Assembly (NCBI RefSeq): GCF_004124315.2
Contig: NZ_CP096889.1
Coordinates: 1,781,001-1,845,000 of the forward strand
From: Bacillus cabrialesii
Lineage (GTDB): Bacteria > Bacillota > Bacilli > Bacillales > Bacillaceae
Direction of reading: 5' to 3'
Length of the DNA: 64,000 nt
A program made the position numbers and the translations under genes. Positions 24,303 to 32,532 of this stretch are shown here, in pieces (within the stretch, counting starts at the first letter, position 1; every line of letters begins with the position of its first letter). The notes under the pieces were generated by a model. It ran no database searches and was not told the origin of the DNA. It worked only from the letters and a program-made list of their open reading frames with translations.

Positions 24303-24355
24303 CAGCCGCGAATAAACTTTATCGCACTTATAAGTAAAGTTTCTAGGCGCGGCTG
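24303..24355. repeat. Nested inverted repeats upstream of cotE
   Basis: The outer arms CAGCCGCG (24303-24310) and CGCGGCTG (24348-24355) and the inner arms AAACTTTA (24314-24321) and TAAAGTTT (24335-24342) are both perfect. A small palindrome ACTTATAAGT starts the right inner arm. The right side overlaps the -35 of the sigma-E promoter, so this may be a protein-binding or cruciform-forming site. Confidence 0.8.
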
Positions 24356-24363
24356 CATACAAT
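24335..24363 (+). promoter_or_regulatory. Sigma-E promoter (P1) of cotE
   Basis: CATACAAT is a perfect sigma-E -10 (CATACAmT). A weak -35 TAAAGTT lies 14 bp upstream. cotE is known to have a sigma-E promoter. Confidence 0.75.
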
Positions 24364-24405
24364 GGAACAGAAACTTTGTATTTTTATATTTTATTTATAA
24401 AAATG

Positions 24406-24434
24406 CACACTAGACAAATGCCCAGCATAAGATA
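24406..24434 (+). promoter_or_regulatory. Sigma-K promoter (P2) of cotE
   Basis: CACA, 16 bp and CATAAGATA match the sigma-K pattern mACm-N16-CATAnnnTA. The predicted start is about 23 bases before the cotE ATG. A second, sigma-K promoter is known for cotE. Confidence 0.75.
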
Positions 24435-24464
24435 ACACGAAGAAGAACAAGGAGGCATGCCGGA

Positions 24465-25010
24465 ATGTCTGAATACAGGGAAATTATTACGAAGGCGGTA
24501 GTAGCGAAAGGCAGAAAATTCACCCAATGCACCAACACCATCTCCCCTGAGAAAAAACCGAGCAGCATTTTGGGCGGTTGGATCATTAACCACAAGTATG
24601 ACGCTGAAAAAATCGGGAAAACAGTAGAAATTGAAGGGTATTATGATATAAACGTATGGTACTCTTACGCGGACAACACAAAAACAGAGGTTGTCACCGA
24701 ACGGGTGAAATACGTAGATGTCATTAAACTCAGATACAGAGACAACAATTACTTAGATGATGAGCATGAAGTGATTGCCAAAGTCCTTCAGCAGCCAAAC
24801 TGCCTTGAAGTGACCATTTCACCGAATGGAAATAAAATTGTTGTGCAGGCAGAAAGGGAATTTTTAGCGGAAGTGGTAGGAGAAACAAAGGTAGTCGTTG
24901 AAGTCAATCCTGATTGGGAAGAGGATGACGAAGAGGATTGGGAAGATGAGCTTGATGAAGAGCTGGAAGACATCAACCCGGAATTTTTAGTGGGAGATCC
25001 TGAAGAATAA
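24465..25010 (+). CDS. cotE: Spore outer-coat morphogenetic protein CotE
   Basis: CotE, 181 residues, is made in the mother cell and forms the layer on which the outer coat and crust proteins assemble. The N-terminal and central parts ([19 protein letters not shown]...) form its oligomerising region. The tail from about residue 148 is strongly acidic ([18 protein letters not shown]) and ends in LVGDPEE; this C-terminal part is known to be needed for binding particular coat proteins. AAGGAGGCATGCCGGA ends right before ATG 24465. Two sporulation promoters (sigma-E, sigma-K) and a strong terminator bound it as a single-gene unit, separate from ricA and mutS. Confidence 0.98.
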
Positions 25011-25051
25011 AAAAGGGACTAGGGGAGACAGCACCCCCAAGTCTCTTTTTT
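25010..25051 (+). terminator. Terminator of cotE
   Basis: A long imperfect stem, AAAAAGGGACT-GGGG paired with CCCC-AAGTCTCTTTTT, followed by T residues. Confidence 0.88.
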
Positions 25052-25087
25052 ATATTGATATATCATTCTTTTATCACTTTTTGTTTA

Positions 25088-25096
25088 TGTTATAAT
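25088..25096 (+). promoter_or_regulatory. Extended -10 promoter of mutS-mutL
   Basis: TGTTATAAT is a perfect extended -10 element, 48 bases before the mutS ATG. The -35 region (CTTTTA at 17 bp) is poor. Confidence 0.6.
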
Positions 25097-25143
25097 GAAG
25101 GTTGGAAAATAAGAAACGTATATACATAGTGAGGGATTAAACA

Positions 25144-27720
25144 ATGGCTGGTTATACGCCTATGATACAGCAATATTTAAAAATAAAGGCAGAGCACCAG
25201 GATGCCTTTTTATTTTTTCGCCTGGGTGATTTTTACGAAATGTTTTTTGAAGACGCCAAAAAAGCGTCGCAAGAGCTGGAAATTACGTTAACGAGCAGAG
25301 ACGGCGGTGCGGCTGAAAAAATACCGATGTGCGGTGTGCCGTATCATTCTGCTTCCGCGTATATCGAGCAGCTTATTAAAAAAGGGTACAAAGTGGCTAT
25401 CTGTGAACAGACGGAAGATCCGAAAGCCGCAAAGGGCGTTGTGAAACGGGAAGTGGTTCAGCTGATTACGCCCGGAACTGTAATGGACGGAAAAGGCATC
25501 CACGAATCAGAAAACAACTTTATCGCATCTGTTTCCGCATGCTCGAACGGGTATGGGCTGGCGCTGTCTGATTTAACAACGGGAGAAAATTTAGCTGTCC
25601 TGATTGAACGGCTTGAAGATGTCATATCAGAAATTTATTCAGTCGGCGCACGGGAAATCGTGGTTTCAGGAAGCTTGGATGGCGATACGGTCGCACAGCT
25701 GAAAGAGCGGTGCGGTGCAACGATCTCAATTGAAGATGGAGAAACAGACGAACACGTAACAATCATTGAACACTTAAAGCATGAAGATGTAAGAAAAACA
25801 TTTTTGCGTTTATATACGTATCTGAAAAGAACCCAAAAGCGCAGCCTTGATCATCTTCAGCCCGTGCAGGTGTATGAGCTTGAGGAAGCGATGAAAATTG
25901 ACTTGTACTCAAAGCGTAATCTGGAGCTGACTGAAACGATCCGTTCGAAATATAAAAAAGGTTCTCTTTTGTGGCTGCTGGATGAAACAAAAACTGCCAT
26001 GGGAGGCCGGCTGCTTAAACAGTGGATTGACCGTCCGCTTATCAGGGTCAATCAAATCGAAGAGCGCCAAGAAATGGTGGAGACACTAATGTCCCACTTC
26101 TTCGAACGAGAAGATCTGCGTGAACGTTTAAAAGAAGTATATGACTTAGAACGCCTTGCAGGCCGCGTCGCGTTCGGAAATGTCAATGCAAGGGATTTAA
26201 TTCAGCTGAAGGAATCGTTAAAGCAAGTGCCTGGCATCAAACAGCTGGTTGCTTCACTGGCTCATGATAAGGCCAAGGAACGCGCGGAGCGAATTGATCC
26301 TTGCGGGGATGTGCTTGAATTGCTGGAAGAAGCGCTGTACGCAAACCCTCCTTTATCGTTAAAAGAAGGGAACTTGATTAAAGACGGATACAATCAAAAG
26401 CTTGATGAATACCGTGACGCAAGCAGAAACGGAAAAGACTGGATTGCCCGCCTGGAACAGCAGGAGCGGGAATACACGGGCATTCGCTCTTTAAAGGTCG
26501 GCTTCAATAAGGTTTTCGGTTATTATATTGAAGTGACAAAAGCGAATTTGCATTTGCTTGAGGAAGGGCGCTATGAACGGAAGCAGACGCTAACAAATGC
26601 TGAGCGCTATATCACACCTGAGCTAAAAGAAAAAGAAGCGCTCATTTTAGAAGCGGAAAACAACATCAGCGAGCTGGAGTATGAGCTATTCACCGAGCTG
26701 CGTGAGAAAGTGAAGCGATACATTCCGCGTCTGCAGCAGCTTGCCAAACAGATGAGCGAGCTTGACGCACTGCAATGCTTTGCGACAATCAGTGAAAATC
26801 GCCACTATACGAAACCGGCGTTTTCTAAAGATGAAGTTGAAGTGATTGAAGGCAGACACCCGGTTGTTGAAAAAGTCATGGACAGCCAGGAATATGTCCC
26901 GAACAATTGTATGATGGGCGATAACAGACAAATGCTTCTCATTACAGGTCCAAATATGTCTGGGAAAAGCACGTATATGAGACAAATCGCGCTCATTTCC
27001 ATCATGGCGCAAATCGGCTGCTTTGTACCCGCGAAGAAAGCGGTGCTTCCGATTTTTGATCAAATCTTCACGCGAATCGGCGCTGCAGATGATTTGATTT
27101 CCGGACAAAGTACATTTATGGTGGAGATGCTTGAAGCCAAAAATGCGATTGTCAATGCGACGAAAAACAGCCTTATTCTGTTTGACGAAATCGGCCGGGG
27201 AACGTCCACTTATGACGGCATGGCGCTGGCACAAGCGATTATCGAATATGTTCACGATCATATCGGCGCCAAGACGCTGTTCAGCACGCACTATCATGAG
27301 CTGACCGTTCTTGAGGACAAGCTGCAGCAGCTGAAAAACGTTCATGTCCGCGCTGAAGAATATAACGGAACGGTTGTCTTTCTTCATCAAATTAAAGAAG
27401 GGGCGGCTGACAAAAGCTACGGCATTCATGTAGCCCAGCTTGCCGAGCTGCCGGAAGATCTCATAGCGCGCGCTCAAGATATTTTAAAAGAGCTTGAGCA
27501 CTCAGGAACCAAACCGGAAGTGCCGGTGCAGAAACCTCAGGTGAAAGAAGAGCCGGCACAGCTGTCCTTTTTTGATGCAGCGGAAAAGCCGGCTGAAGCG
27601 CCAAAGCTTTCAAAAAAAGAAAAGCAAGTGCTCGATGCCTTCAAATCACTTAATATATTGGATATGACACCGCTTGAAGCGATGAATGAAATGTATAAGC
27701 TGCAAAAGAAATTACATTAA
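25144..27720 (+). CDS. mutS: DNA mismatch repair protein MutS
   Basis: MutS, 858 residues, recognises mismatched bases and starts repair. The N-terminal mismatch-binding domain has the Phe-x-Glu wedge in FFRLGDFYEMFFED (about residues 25-38). The connector, lever and clamp domains follow, and the ABC-type ATPase has Walker A GPNMSGKS at 602-609, the signature loop around DDLISGQSTFMVEM, and Walker B in LILFDEIGRGTST with FSTHYHEL. The C-terminus carries QLSFF, the beta-clamp-binding type motif, near 808. GTGAGGG precedes ATG 25144. mutL begins 15 bases after the stop; the two form one operon. Confidence 0.98.
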   Translation: MAGYTPMIQQYLKIKAEHQDAFLFFRLGDFYEMFFEDAKKASQELEITLTSRDGGAAEKIPMCGVPYHSASAYIEQLIKKGYKVAICEQTEDPKAAKGVVKREVVQLITPGTVMDGKGIHESENNFIASVSACSNGYGLALSDLTTGENLAVLIERLEDVISEIYSVGAREIVVSGSLDGDTVAQLKERCGATISIEDGETDEHVTIIEHLKHEDVRKTFLRLYTYLKRTQKRSLDHLQPVQVYELEEAMKIDLYSKRNLELTETIRSKYKKGSLLWLLDETKTAMGGRLLKQWIDRPLIRVNQIEERQEMVETLMSHFFEREDLRERLKEVYDLERLAGRVAFGNVNARDLIQLKESLKQVPGIKQLVASLAHDKAKERAERIDPCGDVLELLEEALYANPPLSLKEGNLIKDGYNQKLDEYRDASRNGKDWIARLEQQEREYTGIRSLKVGFNKVFGYYIEVTKANLHLLEEGRYERKQTLTNAERYITPELKEKEALILEAENNISELEYELFTELREKVKRYIPRLQQLAKQMSELDALQCFATISENRHYTKPAFSKDEVEVIEGRHPVVEKVMDSQEYVPNNCMMGDNRQMLLITGPNMSGKSTYMRQIALISIMAQIGCFVPAKKAVLPIFDQIFTRIGAADDLISGQSTFMVEMLEAKNAIVNATKNSLILFDEIGRGTSTYDGMALAQAIIEYVHDHIGAKTLFSTHYHELTVLEDKLQQLKNVHVRAEEYNGTVVFLHQIKEGAADKSYGIHVAQLAELPEDLIARAQDILKELEHSGTKPEVPVQKPQVKEEPAQLSFFDAAEKPAEAPKLSKKEKQVLDAFKSLNILDMTPLEAMNEMYKLQKKLH

Positions 27721-27735
27721 AACGGGGTGATGGAT

Positions 27736-29619
27736 GTGGCAAAAGTCATCCAGCTGTCAGATGAGCTTTCAAATAAAATAGCGGCGGGCGAGGTTGTGGA
27801 ACGGCCCGCCTCAGTCGTCAAGGAATTGGTGGAAAATGCGATCGACGCTGACAGCACAGTCATTGAAATCGATATTGAGGAAGCAGGTCTTGCATCCATT
27901 CGAGTGTTGGATAACGGCGAAGGAATGGAAACGGAAGATTGCAAGCGTGCTTTTCGCCGCCACGCAACGAGTAAAATAAAAGATGAAAATGATTTATTCA
28001 GGGTGAGAACGCTTGGCTTCAGGGGAGAAGCACTCCCGAGTATCGCGTCAGTTTCCCATCTTGAAATTACGACAAGCACTGGTGAAGGAGCGGGGACAAA
28101 GCTCGTGCTCCAAGGAGGAAACATCATTTCCGAATCACGTTCCTCAAGCAGAAAGGGAACTGAAATTGTCGTTTCCAACCTGTTTTTTAACACACCGGCC
28201 CGCTTGAAATATATGAAAACCGTTCATACAGAGCTTGGGAATATTACAGATGTAGTCAACCGTATCGCTCTGGCGCATCCCGAGGTATCAATCCGCCTGC
28301 GCCATCATGGGAAAAACCTGCTTCAAACGAACGGAAACGGAGATGTGCGCCAAGTTCTTGCGGCGATTTACGGCACAGCTGTCGCCAAAAAAATGCTTCC
28401 GCTGCATGTGAGCTCTTTGGATTTTGAAGTAAAGGGATATATTGCCCTCCCAGAGATTACACGGGCGTCGAGAAACTATATGTCGTCTGTGATCAACGGC
28501 CGTTACATTAAAAATTTCCCGCTCGTCAAAGCGGTGCATGAAGGATATCATACGCTTCTGCCGATCGGGCGCCATCCAATTACCTTTATAGAAATTACGA
28601 TGGACCCGATTTTAGTCGATGTCAACGTGCACCCATCGAAGCTTGAGGTCCGTCTCAGCAAGGAAACAGAGCTTCATGACTTAATACGTGACGGTATTAA
28701 AGATGTATTTAAACAGCAGCAGCTGATTCCGAGTGCCCAGCTTCCGAAAAAATCGGCACCTGTTATCAAAAATGAGCAGCAGTTTATCACCTTTGATGAA
28801 AAGCCTGCGGAAAGAAAAGTTCCGGAAAAATCGGCTGCACCATCTTATTCACCAATGAAACTCAGCTCAGTCGTGAAAGAGCCGGTTGATGTGGAGGAAG
28901 AACTGCCTCCTCTCCAATTTGATGCTCCTCCTATCGTTGATCAGGAACAAAGCATTGAGGTGCCTGATGTTTCAGAGGAACAGCCTGAAGCATTTGAGCA
29001 AGAATACCATGAGGAACAGCCGAAGCCAACGTCTGAGCGGGTTCCGATTATGTACCCAATCGGCCAAATGCATGGGACTTATATATTGGCACAAAACGAA
29101 AACGGCCTGTATATTATCGACCAGCACGCCGCACAGGAGCGGATTAAATACGAATACTTCCGTGAAAAGGTGGGAGAGGTTGAGCCTGAGGTGCAGGATA
29201 TGATCTTGCCGCTGACGTTCCACTATTCCACGAACGAGGCGCTGATTATTGAACAGCATAAACAAGAGCTCGAAAGCGTCGGTGTCTTTTTAGAGTCATT
29301 TGGTTCGAACAGCTACATCGTCCGCTGCCACCCGGCCTGGTTTCCAAAGGGAGAAGAAGCTGAGCTGATAGAAGAAATCATTCAGCAGGTCCTCGATTCC
29401 AAACATATTGATATTAAAAAACTGCGCGAGGAAGCGGCGATCATGATGAGCTGCAAGGGCTCCATCAAAGCAAACCGCCACCTCAGAAATGACGAAATCA
29501 AAGCGCTTCTGAACGATCTCCGAAGCACATCAGACCCTTTTACATGCCCGCACGGCCGCCCGATCATCATTCACCATTCCACTTATGAGATGGAAAAGAT
29601 GTTCAAGCGCGTGATGTAG
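27736..29619 (+). CDS. mutL: DNA mismatch repair endonuclease MutL
   Basis: MutL, 627 residues. The GHKL ATPase is N-terminal, with ELVENAIDAD, LDNGEGM, RHATSKI and TLGFRGEALPSIASVS as the four nucleotide-binding motifs. The linker (about 340-430) is Pro/Glu-rich. The C-terminal dimerisation and nicking domain has the endonuclease metal motif DQHAAQERIKYE at 462-473 and the zinc-related CPHGRP, so this is an endonuclease-type MutL as expected in a genome without MutH. The GTG start at 27736 is chosen because GGGGTG lies 6 bases upstream. The gene closes the conserved block; the region after its terminator differs strongly in character. Confidence 0.97.
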   Translation: MAKVIQLSDELSNKIAAGEVVERPASVVKELVENAIDADSTVIEIDIEEAGLASIRVLDNGEGMETEDCKRAFRRHATSKIKDENDLFRVRTLGFRGEALPSIASVSHLEITTSTGEGAGTKLVLQGGNIISESRSSSRKGTEIVVSNLFFNTPARLKYMKTVHTELGNITDVVNRIALAHPEVSIRLRHHGKNLLQTNGNGDVRQVLAAIYGTAVAKKMLPLHVSSLDFEVKGYIALPEITRASRNYMSSVINGRYIKNFPLVKAVHEGYHTLLPIGRHPITFIEITMDPILVDVNVHPSKLEVRLSKETELHDLIRDGIKDVFKQQQLIPSAQLPKKSAPVIKNEQQFITFDEKPAERKVPEKSAAPSYSPMKLSSVVKEPVDVEEELPPLQFDAPPIVDQEQSIEVPDVSEEQPEAFEQEYHEEQPKPTSERVPIMYPIGQMHGTYILAQNENGLYIIDQHAAQERIKYEYFREKVGEVEPEVQDMILPLTFHYSTNEALIIEQHKQELESVGVFLESFGSNSYIVRCHPAWFPKGEEAELIEEIIQQVLDSKHIDIKKLREEAAIMMSCKGSIKANRHLRNDEIKALLNDLRSTSDPFTCPHGRPIIIHHSTYEMEKMFKRVM

Positions 29620-29655
29620 GGGGAAAAGACCCGTATTTTGTCCGTACATTTTTTC

Positions 29656-29695
29656 AAGCATTGAGATATTCTTCGAATTGATCAATGCTTTTTTT
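29656..29695 (+). terminator. Terminator of mutS-mutL
   Basis: AAGCATTGA and TCAATGCTT form a perfect 9-bp stem with a 17-base loop, followed by TTTTT. Confidence 0.85.
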
Positions 29696-29699
29696 ATTG

Positions 29700-30056
29700 T
29701 GTTTTTCGATGAAATGAATACTGCAGCCATATTAACTGTAGTATGGACAAGGCTTACATATTTAAGATTTCTAACAGAATGATTGCATGAGTACTTAGAC
29801 CATGCGGAGTAATATGATGTAAATCATTTTTTTCTGCAACCGCGTCTATCGCTTTACTAATTGCTAAGGTTTGGAGTTGGGATAAAGTTAGGAGAGTCCG
29901 AGAACTGTTGAAATGAACAGAACGTCAGCACTTGATTGAGATCCACTATCTTGGGCGGGTACGGAAAAACATTTCTGGAATGCCAGTCAGACGATAAAAT
30001 TAAGACGCTTTAGTCTGCCGCATCAACAATTAAACGAAGAGTAAGAAGATGATGAC
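29700..30056. other. Non-coding or decayed stretch after mutL
   Basis: No open frame longer than about 25 codons with a ribosome binding site is seen on either strand, and I find no promoter or terminator. The sequence has the uneven composition of decayed coding DNA and runs directly into the gene fragments listed next. Confidence 0.5.
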
Positions 30057-30215
30057 ATGACGGAATATAAAACTCGCGTCAGAATGGAAAAGCCATTACA
30101 GGTCATGAAGGAAGAAGAGCATTTGCAGTATTTAAAAAAACCTCCAATCATTCCAACTGAAAAACCACAAACAAAGCTACAGGTTTCCCCGATGAACGAT
30201 GATTGGATCTTATGA
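30057..30215 (+). CDS. Small ORF of unknown function in the decayed region
   Basis: A 52-codon frame starting ATG 30057, encoding a charged, proline-containing peptide (MTEYKTRVRMEKPLQVMKEE... PPIIPTEKP) ending in MNDDWIL. The reading frame looks coding in codon use, but the ribosome binding site (AAGAAGATGATGAC) is weak and no promoter is seen. It may be an intact small gene or an N- or C-terminal piece of a longer lost gene. I do not recognise it; a phage or mobile-element origin is possible but unproven. Confidence 0.35.
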   Translation: MTEYKTRVRMEKPLQVMKEEEHLQYLKKPPIIPTEKPQTKLQVSPMNDDWIL

Positions 30216-30248
30216 CAGTCATTAGTAGTTGACGTCATCCGAAAATAG

Positions 30249-30485
30249 AAACTAAACATTTATATATACCATACGTGGGCGTTTACAGAGAACTGTTCAA
30301 AACATATAGAAAATTTGAAACAGGTATTTAATCAAATTGAAAATGACAAAAATTACGTCATTGTGAGTGACGGAAACAATAGAATCAATCAAATTAACGG
30401 AAACGTCGGAGCGCGGGAAAACAATCGTGCAACATCAAAAGATAATCTTTCAAGAATTGATTTAGAAATGGGCTATAAAATGTGA
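30249..30485 (+). pseudogene. Gene fragment, 78 open codons without a start
   Basis: The frame opens after a stop at 30246-30248 and runs to TGA 30483-30485. The translation is protein-like (segments KHIENLKQVFNQIENDKNYV and NNRINQINGNVGARENN) but there is no start codon or ribosome binding site near its beginning. It looks like the C-terminal part of a larger protein with a helical, Asn-rich region. The family is not recognised. It belongs to the run of fragments between mutL and the LCI-like gene. Confidence 0.4.
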
Positions 30486-30518
30486 CGCGGAGGGGCCGAT
30501 CCTTTCTGCGATATGAAT

Positions 30519-30797
30519 CAATAAAAAATTCACTTTATTATCGGGCGTTGTTTTTCGCAAGGGTATTTCAGGGATTTGTTATACCGACCTGGGTTCTTAC
30601 AGCCTTCCAGTTGCAAGAAGCAGACGATAAACCTGTTTGCTGATGAAGTTCTTGGGCTAATGGAAATCATCAAGGTAAACAAGTGTCAGCAGGATATAAC
30701 GTTTAGTCAGTTCCGGCAGACTCGGGAGGAAATACAGCGGATCAATAAAGAGAATGACAGGTTTATTAAAGCTTTGCATATAAAAAATATAGCCTAA
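30519..30797 (+). pseudogene. Gene fragment with charged C-terminus
   Basis: An open frame that ends at TAA 30795-30797; only a TTG at 30576 or the ATG at 30660 could start it, neither with a ribosome binding site. The second half reads as coding (EIIKVNKCQQDITFSQF, TREEIQRINKENDRFIKAL) and is predicted to be helical. It is probably a remnant of a longer gene. I do not recognise the family. Confidence 0.35.
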
Positions 30798-30876
30798 TCT
30801 ACAGGTAGTCCAGCGGGCAATTAAATCTATGAAAGACGAAGCGATGACAGTTTAGCAAGCATGAGAATAAATAATA

Positions 30877-30993
30877 ATGCAAGATTACATACCGGTGCCC
30901 GTGGCAAAGTCAGACGATCTGAAAATGATTGGTGATGAAACAATCATTTCAAAAAGTGAACAAATGATTGACTCATTGGAAGGATTGCAGTAG
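30877..30993 (+). pseudogene. Short coding remnant (38 codons)
   Basis: ATG 30877 to TAG 30991-30993 encodes a 38-residue peptide starting MQDYIPVPVAKSDDLKMIG. There is no ribosome binding site. Composition resembles coding DNA, so it is listed as a probable remnant. The 120 bases after it hold nothing I can name until the terminator at 31113. Confidence 0.25.
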
Positions 30994-31112
30994 TTTTATT
31001 CTTTGCAATTACAATTCTGCCGGAGATAGGGGATTGACAGCATGATCGAACCAACTACACGAATTTGACGAGTGGCAATATTATTGGCTTTGAACTGAAA
31101 GGAAGAAGGCAT

Positions 31113-31137
31113 AAAAAAAGGGGGGAGCCTCCCCCTT
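31113..31137 (-). terminator. Terminator of the LCI-like peptide gene
   Basis: On the - strand AAGGGGGAG and CTCCCCCCTT form a strong G/C stem followed by seven T. Confidence 0.88.
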
Positions 31138-31141
31138 AATA

Positions 31142-31408
31142 TTAGTTACAACTTTCATAATATCCATACCATACTCCATCCCACGATGAAACCCCTTTTA
31201 GATACCATTTTTTCACGCCGTCATTAATGAAATTTGGAATTTCATTTCTTGAGTAATATGGACCGAATGGTTTTGTTGTACAAGTTTCTAATGCCTTTGC
31301 TTCAGGCGTTGTGTTTGTGCTCGAAGAAGTAGTTGCAAATGCAGGAGATGCGGAAACAAGTAAAGCAAGGGACAATGCGGAACCAGTTAAAGCTTTTTTT
31401 AAATTCAT
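31142..31408 (-). CDS. LCI-like secreted antimicrobial peptide precursor
   Basis: An 88-residue precursor. ATG 31408 has GGGAG 8 bases upstream; a GTG at 31417 would add three residues. Residues 1-25 are a clear signal peptide (KKALTGSALSLALLVSA, cleavage after AFA). It is very close to the LCI antimicrobial-peptide leader as I remember it (KKVLTGSALSLALLMSA...). The mature part of about 63 residues has two cysteines (ETCTTK and ESCN) that could pair. Its end, KKWYLKG...GVWYGYYE, matches the LCI pattern KWIFK...YWVGIYE. LCI is a small beta-sheet antimicrobial peptide of Bacillus. The N-terminal mature part differs from LCI, so target and activity are open. The gene has its own promoter, terminator and a PksA-type operator over the promoter. 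No dedicated immunity gene is obvious. Confidence 0.75.
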   Translation of the reverse strand: MNLKKALTGSALSLALLVSASPAFATTSSSTNTTPEAKALETCTTKPFGPYYSRNEIPNFINDGVKKWYLKGVSSWDGVWYGYYESCN

Positions 31409-31431
31409 TTTAAACACTCCCTTTGTTTTTT

Positions 31432-31447
31432 TAATACAACTGTATTA
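31432..31447. promoter_or_regulatory. PksA-type TetR operator at the LCI-like gene
   Basis: TAATACA-AC-TGTATTA has perfect 7-bp arms around a 2-bp centre. The same palindrome occurs twice in the ymcC-pksA gap. Here it covers the -10 end and the predicted transcription start of the LCI-like gene, a position that would block transcription. Confidence 0.7.
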
Positions 31448-31472
31448 TCACACGTGGTGGAAAAATATACAA
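31444..31472 (-). promoter_or_regulatory. Sigma-A promoter of the LCI-like gene
   Basis: Read on the - strand: TTGTAT (31472-31467), 17 bp, GATAAT (31449-31444), with an extended TGT before the -10. The start site would be near 31437, inside the operator. Confidence 0.75.
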
Positions 31473-31629
31473 GGAAATTTTTGTTAATTATTTGTGAACT
31501 TAGTTGAAATATAGAAATCTGCCCGAATGTGTTGCCTATCTGAATCTCTCGTTTGTGAGACTGGCAATGTCGTCAGACAGCTCTAGCTGATGAAAGGGCT
31601 TTATGAACCAAAACAAAACCTGCTGAATT

Positions 31630-31658
31630 AAAAAAAGCCCTCAAAAGATAGGGCCTTT
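31630..31658 (-). terminator. Terminator of the DUF3139-like gene
   Basis: On the - strand, GCCCT and AGGGC pair around an 8-base loop, extended by AAAG/CTTT, followed by a long T-run. Confidence 0.82.
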
Positions 31659-32037
31659 ACTCTTGGTTTAAAACTTTATCAGATGGTTGGTACTTTAATT
31701 TTTTTATTAATTTATCATTGATTGATACTTCATTTCCGTCTACAACACCCGAGAAAGTTATTTTTTTGTTAGAAGGATCATAATCAAAAATGTAATAGTT
31801 GCCTTTATGATTTTCATTCTTTACAAAAACCGCTTTAGTAAAACCTTTAGGTGCACTTAAAGAATTAAACATAGGGTAATCTTCAGACTCAATCTCTTTT
31901 TGAGGAATACCGTAATCAGAAATATAATGATCGATTTTATCTCCGGCTGCTTTTCTGCTGTTAAAATGCATAAGTAAAGAAACGCCAGCAACTATAATAG
32001 CTAAAGCTATAAGAGAAAGTAAGATTTTTTTAACCAT
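31657..32037 (-). CDS. DUF3139-like membrane-anchored or secreted protein
   Basis: A 126-residue protein. Residues 1-24 are a hydrophobic N-terminal segment (KKILLSLIALAIIVAGVSLL) without a clear signal-peptidase site, so it is probably an anchor facing outward. The rest is soluble and mixed alpha/beta, with HYISDYGIPQKEIESEDYPMF and NYYIFDYDPSNKKITFSG resembling DUF3139 proteins, small Bacillus envelope proteins of unknown role. TAGGAGT lies 8 bases before ATG 32037. It is transcribed on its own, in the same direction as the LCI-like gene, with its own terminator. Its closeness to the peptide gene allows an immunity or envelope-protection role, but that is only a guess. I found no PksA-type palindrome in front of it. 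Confidence 0.7.
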   Translation of the reverse strand: MVKKILLSLIALAIIVAGVSLLMHFNSRKAAGDKIDHYISDYGIPQKEIESEDYPMFNSLSAPKGFTKAVFVKNENHKGNYYIFDYDPSNKKITFSGVVDGNEVSINDKLIKKLKYQPSDKVLNQE

Positions 32038-32481
32038 TTTATAAACTCCTATTTAATATTGATGTACTTAGTAGTGAATACTGTAAATCACATGAACAGA
32101 AACAACGATACCATAATTTTGCTGATAAACACTTTAAATTATCTTTAATAAACTAAAAAGATAACAAAAGTAACTTTTTAAAGGGATAAGAATGTAGTTC
32201 ATATATTAACTTGATCAAAATAATTAGCAGATTTTTGAATGGCGAAATGGGCAAACGCATATTAGCGTACGTGTTTTAGTTTAAAAACAGGTCTTCATTA
32301 GGGTCGGGTGATTTATTTTGAAATTTAAGTACATCAATATATGAAATGGAAAAGCTTCAAACGCGTGGTGTTGGGAGTGTAGGCATTGGAGGACAGGTTA
32401 TAAGAAACTGATGTAAACATGTGAGCGGTGTTAACACCATTATACTTCACAGGTATACCCCTCTGTATAACAAAATTGTAA
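32038..32481. other. A/T-rich intergenic region with a short coding-like stretch
   Basis: No complete gene is seen. On the + strand a short frame ends at TGA near 32410 and includes the peptide EMEKLQTRGVGSVGIGGQV, which looks like a protein C-terminus. The DNA around 32340-32378 is also similar to the 3' end of mutL. The first 100 bases must contain the promoter of the leftward DUF3139-like gene, but I could not define it. Confidence 0.4.
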
Positions 32482-32510
32482 TTTACAGGTAATTTAAATT
32501 AATGTATATT
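32482..32510 (+). promoter_or_regulatory. Sigma-A promoter of the 27-codon mini-gene
   Basis: TTTACA, 17 bp, TATATT. The start would be near 32517, just before the strong ribosome binding site. Confidence 0.75.
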
Positions 32511-32532
32511 TTGGATGAGGGGGTGGAAACAC

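Noticed and set aside
26686..27477. A 263-codon open frame on the - strand inside mutS
   Set aside because: It is fully antisense to conserved MutS ATPase coding sequence, has no ribosome binding site, and its composition reflects the codon use of mutS.
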